Shown here: positions 1 to 8,900 of the stretch, one piece after another
How positions within the stretch are numbered: the first letter of the stretch is position 1
Layout: each line of letters opens with the position of its first letter
NCBI GenBank assembly: GCA_903879765.1
Contig: CAIRMS010000041.1
Location: 1 to 15,371 of the forward strand
DNA length: 15,371 bases
Origin: an uncultured Flavobacteriales bacterium
Lineage (GTDB): Bacteria; Bacteroidota; Bacteroidia; Flavobacteriales_D; Crocinitomicaceae
Reading direction: 5' to 3'
The notes under the pieces: model-generated
The model's database searches: none
Told to the model about the DNA's origin: nothing
What the model saw: the letters and a program-made list of their open reading frames with translations, nothing else
Program-made: the position numbers and the translations under genes

Positions 1-688
<688 letters not shown>

Positions 689-813
689 TTACACCCCAAC
701 CAATGACAAAATGAAACAATAGAACCATAAAACAGTGTCTTTTTGTCATAATTCATGCCACAAGATTCTCTTATTTCGGACAAAATATGATTTTCGTCAA
801 GTTCTCGATTTTA

Positions 814-827
814 GTAACATCTGTTAC
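814..827. promoter_or_regulatory. Perfect palindrome GTAACA-TC-TGTTAC, candidate Crp/Fnr-family operator
   Basis: The 14-bp sequence is a perfect inverted repeat with a 2-bp centre. It has the size and spacing of Crp/Fnr superfamily sites; the PrfA box, for example, is TTAACAnnTGTTAA. Its centre (820.5) lies about 30 bp upstream of the -7 element at 850-857, so about 41 bp before the expected transcription start, the class II activator position. A Crp/Fnr regulator is the second gene of the downstream unit, so autoregulation is plausible. Palindrome and position are seen; operator function is inferred. Confidence 0.45.
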
Positions 828-849
828 ACACTCAAGCAAGTAAATCATG

Positions 850-857
850 TACTTTTG
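850..857 (+). promoter_or_regulatory. Bacteroidota -7 element TACTTTTG for the DUF983-crp unit
   Basis: TACTTTTG matches the Bacteroidota primary-sigma -7 consensus TAnnTTTG and lies 21 bp before the DUF983 ATG. No good -33 TTG stands at the usual distance. A palindrome occupies 814-827, which would suit an activator-dependent promoter. The transcription start would fall near 862. Confidence 0.45.
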
Positions 858-878
858 TCAAAGAATAAATGAAAAGCT

Positions 879-1265
879 ATGATTAATAAAGAATCCAAAC
901 TCTACAGCATCGTTCACATAACGTGTCCACAATGTCACGAAGGAAAGTTTCTAATTTCCAACGTTTACAACCTGAAATATGTTGGTGATGTGCGTCAAGA
1001 ATGCGACGTTTGCCATTTAAAATACGAACGTGAACCTGGATTTTTTTACGGAGCGATGTACATTTCTTATGCTTTAGGTGTCGCCTTGTTTGTCACCATT
1101 TGGGCATCTTGCAAGCTTTGGTTTCCTAGTTTTGGAGCCTGGACCCAGATTGGATTGGTGACCTTTTTCACCATCGTTTTAGCGCCCTATTTATTTGCGT
1201 TATCAAAAATCATTTACGCGAACATCTTCATTTCCTACAAAGCAAATGCTAAGCCTACAAAATAA
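879..1265 (+). CDS. DUF983 family membrane protein with N-terminal zinc ribbon
   Basis: The 128-residue protein has the layout of the DUF983 family. Two cysteine pairs, C16-P-Q-C19 and C42-D-V-C45, form a likely zinc ribbon. The family hallmark EPGFFYGAMYISYAL follows (about 51-65), then two membrane segments at about 61-83 and 88-110 and a short basic tail. Function is unknown for the family. The protein should sit in the inner membrane with the cysteine pairs on one face. Its stop codon lies inside the start of the Crp/Fnr gene (20-bp overlap), so the two are likely co-transcribed and translationally coupled. The -7 element at 850-857 and the palindrome at 814-827 are its visible control signals. 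Family assignment is secure; role is not known. Confidence 0.9.
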   Translation: MINKESKLYSIVHITCPQCHEGKFLISNVYNLKYVGDVRQECDVCHLKYEREPGFFYGAMYISYALGVALFVTIWASCKLWFPSFGAWTQIGLVTFFTIVLAPYLFALSKIIYANIFISYKANAKPTK

Positions 1266-1896
1266 GGAGCTCTTGCTCCAAGATCAACTGGGCTACATAC
1301 TAGAGCCAGAGTTAATCACAGAAATGGCGAAACTTGCGAAAGTTCGTGAAACCACTACAGATGAAATCATTGTTCATGTCGGAGATCGCTTACAATTAAT
1401 TCCAATTGTTATCGAGGGGTCGATTAAGGTTTCTCGCGAGAATGAAAACGGCGAAGAATTACTCTTATACTACATCGAAGGCGGAGACACATGCGCAATG
1501 TCTTTGCAATGTTGCACAAAGAAAATCGACAGTCAAATCAAAGCGACTGCAATGGAGCCATCGCTTCTACTCATGATTCCAGCGGAATACATGGAGATTT
1601 GGATGGATCAATACAAAAGTTGGCGAACATACATCATTAGTAATTACCATACTAGAATGATGGAATTAATGGAATCTATTGACGCCATCGCCTTCATGAA
1701 TTTAGATCAACGCTTACTCAAGTACCTCCGCGATCAAGCGAAATTATTGGGGTCGCTCGAAATTTTACACACACATCAGCAAGTTGCAGACGATTTGCAC
1801 TCGTCTAGAGTTGTGATTTCAAGACTGTTAAAGCAATTAGAAATCAAGGGGGAGATTACACTTCACCGCAATAAAATCATTCTGAAAACAATTTAG
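1246..1896 (+). CDS. Crp/Fnr family transcriptional regulator
   Basis: The 216-residue protein has an N-terminal cyclic-nucleotide-binding-like beta barrel (about 20-115), a long dimerisation helix (about 120-155) and a C-terminal winged helix. The helix-turn-helix is near 177-200 (THQQVADDLHSSRVVISRLL), followed by the wing GEITLHRNKI. It lacks the N-terminal cysteine cluster of oxygen-sensing [4Fe-4S] FNR. It does carry GDTCAMSLQCC around C83, C89 and C90, in the place where true CRP binds cAMP phosphate, so its effector is probably not cAMP and could be redox or thiol related (inference). I chose the ATG at 1246. The frame is open back to a TTG at 1195, but those extra residues are out of family register. 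It overlaps the DUF983 gene by 20 bp and may regulate it through the palindrome at 814-827. Confidence 0.93.
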   Translation: MLSLQNKELLLQDQLGYILEPELITEMAKLAKVRETTTDEIIVHVGDRLQLIPIVIEGSIKVSRENENGEELLLYYIEGGDTCAMSLQCCTKKIDSQIKATAMEPSLLLMIPAEYMEIWMDQYKSWRTYIISNYHTRMMELMESIDAIAFMNLDQRLLKYLRDQAKLLGSLEILHTHQQVADDLHSSRVVISRLLKQLEIKGEITLHRNKIILKTI

Positions 1897-1910
1897 TTTT
1901 CAGCTCAACC

Positions 1911-1939
1911 TTTTGTCCTGTTGATTATTGTTATTTTTG
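1911..1939 (+). promoter_or_regulatory. Candidate promoter for the sulfotransferase-phosphodiesterase pair
   Basis: TATTTTTG at 1932-1939 matches the Bacteroidota -7 consensus TAnnTTTG. TTTTG at 1911-1915 can serve as the -33 element, with a spacer of 16 bp, slightly shorter than usual. The GTG start codon follows 22 bp downstream. This would make the pair a separate transcription unit from crp, although no terminator was seen in the 65-bp gap. Confidence 0.4.
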
Positions 1940-1961
1940 ATTAACCTTATCAAAAAAGACT

Positions 1962-2513
1962 GTGATTACACTTATAACTGGCATTCCCCGTTCAGGAACA
2001 TCCTTAATGATGCAACTTTTCAAGGCAGCAAACGCTGAAATTGCAACGGATGCTATTCGTACAGAAGATGAAAATAATCCGAAGGGTTATTTCGAATTAG
2101 AGGCCGTTAAGGGAATTGTGAAAAACAACCAATTCTTGAAAGACTTAGATGGGAAAACCATCAAAATTGTCTCACCGCTGGTAACATTCATTGATCTTTC
2201 TCTTGAATACCGAGTGGTCTTTATGATTCGTGATTTGGACGAAGTACTGCAATCCCAAGGGAAAATGCTCGGCAAGGATCAACAAGATCAGCAGGAAAAA
2301 TTTCGCGCGATTTATTCCCTTCACGTCGAAAAAAGCAGGCAATTTTTACGTGCAAACAACATTTCTTTCATTGAAATTCAACACAGAGAGTTACTTGAAG
2401 ATCCAGAAACAACTTTGCAACACTTAATTGATTTCTGCTCTTGGAAAACACCAATAGACGAATTGAAAACCGTGATCGACCAATCACTTTACCGCAATAG
2501 AAAAAACGCATGA
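1962..2513 (+). CDS. Small P-loop sulfotransferase family protein
   Basis: This 183-residue protein begins MITLITGIPRSGTSLMMQLF. Its GIPRSGTS is the PAPS-phosphate-binding loop (5'-PSB) of sulfotransferases. The family-typical ENNPKGYFELEAVK follows at about 37-50. RVVFMIRDLDEVLQSQGKML (about 84-103) matches the 3'-phosphate-binding Arg/Ser segment, and FIEIQHRELLEDPETTLQHL is the usual C-terminal motif. The predicted reaction is transfer of sulfate from PAPS to an unknown acceptor in the cytoplasm; it has no signal peptide. The start must be the GTG at 1962, because the next ATG (residue 16) lies inside the P-loop helix. It is short but covers the fold core. The last four bases (ATGA) overlap the start of the phosphodiesterase-TPR gene, indicating translational coupling. 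Some P-loop relatives of this type have no proven sulfotransferase activity. Confidence 0.85.
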   Translation: MITLITGIPRSGTSLMMQLFKAANAEIATDAIRTEDENNPKGYFELEAVKGIVKNNQFLKDLDGKTIKIVSPLVTFIDLSLEYRVVFMIRDLDEVLQSQGKMLGKDQQDQQEKFRAIYSLHVEKSRQFLRANNISFIEIQHRELLEDPETTLQHLIDFCSWKTPIDELKTVIDQSLYRNRKNA

Positions 2514-4987
2514 GTTCAAAAAAGAAAGTACTGGTAATCGGTTGGGATGCTGCCGAATGGAAAGTCATCATGCCTCTGATTCAACAAGGGAAAATGCCCG
2601 CTCTTTCTCGCTTAATGTCACGTGGGGTTCATGGCAAACTTCAGACCTTAGATCCGCCACTTTCCCCAATGTTATGGACGAGTATCGCCACTGGTTTTCG
2701 AGCGGACACACATGGAATTGGTGGATTCATTGAACCAACTCCAGACGGTGAAAATCTTCGTCCCGTCACTTCTACCTCACGAAAAGTCAAAGCAATTTGG
2801 AACATTTTGAATCAAGAAGGATACAAAAGCAATGTTGTGGCATGGTGGCCAAGTAATCCAGCAGAACCCATCAATGGAGTCATGGTGTCCAACTTATATC
2901 AAATTGCGAGGAAACCCTTGAACGAAGAATGGGAAATGCCCAAAGGAACAATACATCCAGAAGCGCTGAGCGAAACAATGAAGGAGTTTCGCATTCACCC
3001 GCATCAAATTAATTTGGATCAGGCCCAAGCGTTCCTTCCGAATATAAAAAAAGATGAAGCGTTACGTTCCGATCCACGAACAGCGAGTGTGTTACGTACC
3101 ATGGCCAATGCTGGAACGATTCACAGTGCAACCTGTCATTTACTCGAACATACGGAATGGGACTTCACTGCTGTTTACCACGATGCCATTGATCACTTCT
3201 CGCACATCGCCATGCGTTATTTCCCACCGAGAAGACCTGAAATTCCTGAAAAAGATTTTGAAGATTACAAGGATGTGGTCGAAGCAGCATACTTATTTCA
3301 TGACCGCATGCTAGCAAGAATGATGAGCTTAATTGACGAAGAAAATACAACGGTATTGTTAATCTCCGATCATGGTTTTCATTGTGATCACCAGCGACCA
3401 TTGTATATTCCCAAGGAACCATCCGGACCCGCCGTTGAACACAGTCCGTTTGGCGTTTTTGTGATGGCTGGACCCGGAATAAAAAACGAGGGGCGTCAAA
3501 TTTCAGGAATGAGTGTGTTAGACATTACTCCCACCCTGCTCCACCACATGGAACTTCCAGTCGGAAAAGACATGGAGGGGAAAGTGCTACATACTTGTTT
3601 TGAAAAAGCACGTGAGGTCAACTGGATTGAAAGTTGGGAACAAGTTCCCGGTGATGCTGGAATGCATGATGAGATACTGCGAGAAGATCCATGGGCGGCT
3701 CAGGAAGCCTTGCAACAGTTGGTTGACCTTGGTTACATCGATGCCTTAGACGACGATAAAATCCAACAAGTGGAGAAATCGAAACGCGAAAACGAATATT
3801 ACATCGCTCGAAATTTACTAAATGCCGGAAAATTTGCACTGGCCATTGAAATTTTGGATCGCATTTATAGCGAAAGCAAGGTTCAACGATACGGACAACG
3901 ATTGGCCTTCGCTTATTTAACGAAACGACAGTACAGAAAGTCGATGATGATTCTGGAGGAACTCAGCGAACAAAACAAACAAAGTCAAATGGCAGAGGAT
4001 GCCTATGACAAATTAGGCATGGAACAGCCCATGTATTTGGAATATTTGGAAGGCCTCATTCTTCTTGCCATGAACAAACCGCATTTGTCTCTGCCAAAAC
4101 TTTTAAAGATTCAGGAAAAGAATCCATACAATTATCAGTTGGCTTTGAACATAGCGCAGATTTTTCTCCAACGAAAAAAATATGACTTAGCTGAAAATCA
4201 GTTTATTCGTGCTTTGAACATTGACGATTCACATGCGAGAGCGCACCACGGACTTGGACTTACCTTTTTACGCAGAGGGAATTTGAATGCGGCTATTGAA
4301 GAATTTCTCATTGCCATCGACTACGATTTTTTCTTCCACCGAGCACACTATCATCTTGGCGAAGCACTTATTCGACAAGGATTATTTGAAGATGCTATTC
4401 AAGCTTTTGAAGTAACCCTTCGGATTGCTCCAAAAAATGTGAAATCACATAAATGGTTGTTTGAAATTTACAGAAATCACTTAAATGACTCAGCCAAAGC
4501 TAAATACCACGCACAGCAACTTGAAAAAACTATAAAAGGAGAACGAATAATCTGTACTGAAGCAGTAGCGCAAGATCAAGAAAAGGTATTATCCTTTATC
4601 GAATCATTAGGTCATTCAATTAATCAAGAACCGGAGGTAAAAGAGAAATCTGCGAATCTTTTCCAAGATGCAACTTGGTTGGAAGATGTTGGAGAACAAA
4701 TCATCTTTATTCCTAGCCATTCTTTATCCTTCTTACCTGATCATTTTAAGTACAAGCTTTTGTATGTGCAAAGTCAAGTTGATTTAAGTCCGAAAAATAA
4801 AAAGGGAGAATCCTTGTCAACTATTTTATCCACCAAAAAATTAGTGCATTTCGAACAAGAACAAGCAAAAATTGAAGCGTGGATGGAAAGTCAGGCAAAC
4901 CTTTCTGTACTTTACTTGAGCCTTGCTGAAATGGAGGAAAACAAAGAAGAACAAGGATTTATTCTAGATAATTTCTTGAAGAAGTAA
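2510..4987 (+). CDS. Alkaline-phosphatase-superfamily phosphodiesterase with TPR repeats and a sulfotransferase-like tail
   Basis: The 825-residue protein starts with a type I phosphodiesterase/nucleotide pyrophosphatase domain (about 6-365). The metal and nucleophile set is visible: D13 (GWDAAEW), likely T57 (MLWTSIATG), D225 and H229 (HDAIDHFSH), D287-H288 (ISDHGF) and H311 (EHSPFG). A linker and several TPR-like helical repeats follow at about 426-670, with clear units around 541-575, 576-609 and 610-643. There is no signal peptide or membrane segment, so it should be cytoplasmic, unlike most secreted NPP enzymes. The tail (about 679-825) resembles the neighbouring sulfotransferase in order of elements but has no P-loop. 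Substrate is unknown; family enzymes cleave phosphodiesters or pyrophosphates. It is coupled to the sulfotransferase by ATGA, so the two probably act on one substrate or in one complex (inference). Domain calls are firm; specificity is open. Confidence 0.9.
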   Translation: MSSKKKVLVIGWDAAEWKVIMPLIQQGKMPALSRLMSRGVHGKLQTLDPPLSPMLWTSIATGFRADTHGIGGFIEPTPDGENLRPVTSTSRKVKAIWNILNQEGYKSNVVAWWPSNPAEPINGVMVSNLYQIARKPLNEEWEMPKGTIHPEALSETMKEFRIHPHQINLDQAQAFLPNIKKDEALRSDPRTASVLRTMANAGTIHSATCHLLEHTEWDFTAVYHDAIDHFSHIAMRYFPPRRPEIPEKDFEDYKDVVEAAYLFHDRMLARMMSLIDEENTTVLLISDHGFHCDHQRPLYIPKEPSGPAVEHSPFGVFVMAGPGIKNEGRQISGMSVLDITPTLLHHMELPVGKDMEGKVLHTCFEKAREVNWIESWEQVPGDAGMHDEILREDPWAAQEALQQLVDLGYIDALDDDKIQQVEKSKRENEYYIARNLLNAGKFALAIEILDRIYSESKVQRYGQRLAFAYLTKRQYRKSMMILEELSEQNKQSQMAEDAYDKLGMEQPMYLEYLEGLILLAMNKPHLSLPKLLKIQEKNPYNYQLALNIAQIFLQRKKYDLAENQFIRALNIDDSHARAHHGLGLTFLRRGNLNAAIEEFLIAIDYDFFFHRAHYHLGEALIRQGLFEDAIQAFEVTLRIAPKNVKSHKWLFEIYRNHLNDSAKAKYHAQQLEKTIKGERIICTEAVAQDQEKVLSFIESLGHSINQEPEVKEKSANLFQDATWLEDVGEQIIFIPSHSLSFLPDHFKYKLLYVQSQVDLSPKNKKGESLSTILSTKKLVHFEQEQAKIEAWMESQANLSVLYLSLAEMEENKEEQGFILDNFLKK

Positions 4988-5041
4988 CGAAAATTTTAGC
5001 ATTCCATTGAAAATGATTATTTTTAATCCAAATTTTAGAAA

Positions 5042-5929
5042 ATGAAAACATTATCATCTTCCAACAAAACAAGATTAAAACAATATACAGCGGTTGCTGG
5101 AGCCTTAGTTGCGCAAGGGAATTTACAAGCGCAAGTAGTTGCTACTGATTTAAACCCAGATATTGTGGTTGATTCATTGTCGGCACCATTCGCATTAGAC
5201 TTTAATAACGATGCAAACCCAGAAATGAACTTTTTCGTTCAAAATTTAAGTGGTGCATCTTCAACACAAGGTGTTCAATTTACATATGAAGGGGCACTTG
5301 CAGGAATTGCCTTAAGTCCAGGAGTATCTGTAATGGGAGCAGCTGGAACAGGAAGTTCTTCCTCTTCGTTTCAAATTTCTGCCCTGAACAATGGAGATCA
5401 AATTTCTGCAGCTGGGAATTTTTCAAGTTCTGCGGCAGTTTTAGGATTAGACATTCTAGTTGATGCTGGATTATTAGGGCAAATTCCAATTCAACAAGGG
5501 AATTTCCGAGACCAATCAAATAAATTTCTAGGCGCAAAATTAACTGCTGGTGCCAATACATACTATGGATGGGTAGAATTATCTGTGAACACGAATGCAT
5601 CACAAATCACCATTCATGGATTTGGATATCAGTCTACAGCAAATTCACAAATTTTAGCAGGTGAAGGAGCTAATTCCGGATTGGAATTGATTTCATTGTC
5701 TGATAAAGTAACCATTGTTGGCACACCAGAACACGTAAATATTAACGTAACACCTGATGTAATTGGTGCAACCGTTTCCTTTGTATCTCTGTCTGGACAA
5801 ACATTAAAATTAGAAAAGTTAACGGATATCAATAATACGATTTCCTTTGACCAACTTAGTACTGGAATCTACCAAGTGGTCGTTTCTACCGATACAGAAA
5901 AAACAACACATCGCGTTTATGTGAAATAA
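5042..5929 (+). CDS. Secreted protein with T9SS-type C-terminal sorting domain
   Basis: The 295-residue protein has a basic, serine-rich start, then a weakly hydrophobic stretch (about 15-30, TAVAGALVAQGNLQA) with a likely cleavage near QAQ. The mature region has FALDFNNDANPEMNFFVQ (about 50-67), a Ser/Gly/Ala-rich middle, and YYGWVELSVNTN (about 174-185) with GFGYQSTANSQILAGEGA. This layout is familiar from Bacteroidota surface proteins of unknown function. The final ~75 residues have the beta-rich T9SS type A sorting pattern (SFVSLSGQTLKLEKL, LSTGIYQVVVSTD, HRVYVK) but lack the usual PNP opening. It would be exported by Sec and then by T9SS to the cell surface or medium. It follows the phosphodiesterase gene by 54 bp and ends at a strong terminator. 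No catalytic motif is visible, so an adhesin or structural role is possible. Confidence 0.82.
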   Translation: MKTLSSSNKTRLKQYTAVAGALVAQGNLQAQVVATDLNPDIVVDSLSAPFALDFNNDANPEMNFFVQNLSGASSTQGVQFTYEGALAGIALSPGVSVMGAAGTGSSSSSFQISALNNGDQISAAGNFSSSAAVLGLDILVDAGLLGQIPIQQGNFRDQSNKFLGAKLTAGANTYYGWVELSVNTNASQITIHGFGYQSTANSQILAGEGANSGLELISLSDKVTIVGTPEHVNINVTPDVIGATVSFVSLSGQTLKLEKLTDINNTISFDQLSTGIYQVVVSTDTEKTTHRVYVK

Positions 5930-5943
5930 GTGACTATCTAATC

Positions 5944-5976
5944 AAAAAAGGCTGGATTAAACCAGCCTTTTTTTTT
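5944..5976 (+). terminator. Strong intrinsic terminator (bidirectional potential)
   Basis: GGCTGG (5950-5955) and CCAGCC (5962-5967) pair around the loop ATTAAA, followed by nine T residues (5968-5976). Six A residues before the stem pair with the T tract, so the stem can reach 12 bp. It lies 14 bp after the stop of the T9SS protein gene and 16 bp before the CotH gene start. Confidence 0.92.
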
Positions 5977-5992
5977 ATCCGTTAGACCCAAT

Positions 5993-8900
5993 ATGAGAAA
6001 AATTCTAACTTTTCTGTTTGCTTCCATTTGTTATTTGGCAGATGCACAAATAACAATCAACGAAGGTTGCAATAAAAACTACCAATCCTCAAGCGACGAA
6101 AATGGAGATGCTAGTGACTGGATTGAATTGCACAACGCTGGAAGCGCACCTGTAAATCTCAATGGATATGCGCTATCGGACAAATTAACGGTCCCTACGA
6201 TGTGGGTCATGCCGAATTTAACTATTCCAGGAGGAGGATTCCAACAAATATTTTGCAGTCAGAAAAATCGTTTTGGCTCTACACCTTTTCAATTTGGGCT
6301 TTCTGAGCAAAATTACACCCCACAAGCTGGATGGAGTCAACACCAACTGGTGACACCGTTTTTTTGGGATGGTGTTTCAAACGTGGTGATCAACGTCTGT
6401 TCCTATAACAACGCACAATACACCGAGAACTCGATCTTTAAACAGACTGCTACACCATTCATTTCAACCATTGGAAGTTTTATTGATGGGAGTCCAGCGG
6501 CATGCTCAGCGAACAATGCTTCCACTTATTACCAACGTCCAAACATTAAATTGAACAATGCCATAATTGGTACTGGAACGATTCAAAATGGGAATACTGA
6601 ATATCCAGCTCCTTTTGGAAACTGGTACTGGGGTGCACGACATCAAATGCTCATTCGAGCGAGTGAGTTAAGCGCTGCGGGATTATCAGCTGGAATGATT
6701 AATTCCATTGGATTCGAGGTAGCTGGAACAAATGGCGAAAACTACACCTATATTGATTTTCATTTCAATACCACGAGCTCAACAGAACTAACAAATGAGT
6801 TCATTCCCGTACAAGGAAACATGATTCATACCAATTTTAAACTAGACGGAAACGGTGAAACCGTTTATTTATTTGACCCTTCGCAGCAATTGGTTTCTAG
6901 TTTAACCGTTGAAACACCAACAGCGGATATTTCAATTGGTCGTATTCCTGATGCTTCATCAACAATCAAATGGATGAGTCCTAGTCCGGGAAGTACAAAC
7001 AACGCAAGTTCAATCTATTCAGATAGTCTTTCTCGTCCGATTAGTTCACATATATCTGGGGTGGTAAACTCCAGTTTTTACTTAAAATTAAACCACGTCA
7101 ATACCGAACCCTGTAAACTTGTGTACACAACAAATGGAGACGAACCAAGCTTTAATTCGAACACATTTTCAGACTCTATTTTTGTCTATCAAAAAACCGT
7201 TGTTCGCGCAAAAGTTTTCCCTCTGAATGCGAATAGTACATTCCTCCCGAGTCAACAGACAATTGTTACCTTTTTGTTTAACATCAGTCACGACACTCCT
7301 ATTTTAATGGTAACTACCGATCAAAGTAATCTTTATGGATCCACTGGTATTTTTGATAATTGGTCGAGTGATTGGATAAAACCAGCGCATGCCGTTTACT
7401 TGAACGAGGGACTTGGACATCCATTTTTATTTGAACGAAAAACCGCAATCCGCATGGACGGAGGCGCTGGTGGAAGTCGTTCCCATGCACAGCATTCCTT
7501 TAGACTTTCTTTTGATCATGGCGCACTTGGACAAGCACCAGTGAATTATCCATTGATTCCAGATCGTCCGAACCGCACAAAATATAGTGAAATTTACCTT
7601 CGAAATGGCAGTAATCAGTTCTTGACTTTACCATACAAGGATGCCAGTCAGGTTCGTATGATGAGCGAAGGAACAAAGAATTATTATTCCGCATTCCGTC
7701 CGGTGAGTGTATACATCAATGGCTCCTATTTTGGTCTTTATGAACTTCGTGAGAAATTTAATTCAGAGTATTTTGAAATTCAAGATGGCGCGAATAAGGA
7801 TTCCTTGGAATTATTATCCCTGAGTTATTGGTACAACCTGGTTCTACGAGCAGTAGAAGGTGATGTAGATAATTTCTGGAACTCATATACCGATTTCCAA
7901 GCATTGAATCCCTTGGCGCCAAGTTATGTGAGCGACGCAGATCAATACTTCGATTTAAAACATTATTCGGACTACATCATTGCCGAATCATGGATGGGAA
8001 ATGTAGATTGGCCAGGAAACAACATTAAAATTTACCGATCAGATAAAACAAATTGGCGCTGGCGTTTTGGCTTAATTGACTTGGAATTATCCATGCAACC
8101 CAATGGCTGGACAAGTTGTACCGATAATCACATCAATTACATGCTTGGACAGAGTACAGAAAATCCATACATCAACATTTGGTTAAAAAGCATTCAAAAC
8201 ACGGATTACAAAAATTACTTCATCAATCGATTTGCAGATTTGATGAATACCAGTTATCAAACAGATGTCCTACTCGCACGAGAAAACATGTTCTTTGAAT
8301 CGATGGTGACTGAAATGCCCAACGAATATGCACGTTGGGGAGATCCCAATAACATTGCCGGACAAATGGAGGCATTTGTGAACAACCACGAGGTTTTCCA
8401 AGATCAATTGGCGTGTCGAAATGAAGTGGTTTTTGACAACATCAAAACAGGATTTAACTTAGTAAAAACAATCGAAGTCAACCTTGATGTTTATCCAGAG
8501 AATGGAGGGGAAATTGCATTAAATACCATTCAACCAGTGACGTATCCATGGAATGGAACCTATTTCGATGGTGTACCCGTAAATATGGTAGCGATTGCGA
8601 AACCCGGATATACTTTCTCTCATTGGTTACCAACGGCTTTTGTGAACGATACCTTACAAGATTCCCTGTCTACAAATATCACGGCTCCAAACGGATTCTT
8701 CACGGCTATTTTTGAGTTAATCCCAATACCTCCAGATGGGCCAAACATTCACTTCACGGTTGCTCCGAATCCATCGAACGGAACCTTTGTGTTGAGCCAC
8801 GACAATAAAACACAAGCGACAGGTTGTACCTATGAAATCTTTGATTTAAGTGGGCGAATCATTTCCCGTGGAACGGTGAACAACACCGCTTTGGAAACAC

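Noticed and set aside
1195..1245. Upstream TTG start for the Crp/Fnr gene
   Set aside because: The extra 17 residues lie inside the DUF983 coding region and do not resemble the family N-terminus; the ATG at 1246 fits better.
1264..1279. AAGGAG with a following TTG, and a GGAGC-TCTT-GCTCC hairpin
   Set aside because: The spacing to the TTG is only three bases, and the sequence is codons 7-12 of crp; Shine-Dalgarno sites are not the norm here and no T run follows the hairpin.
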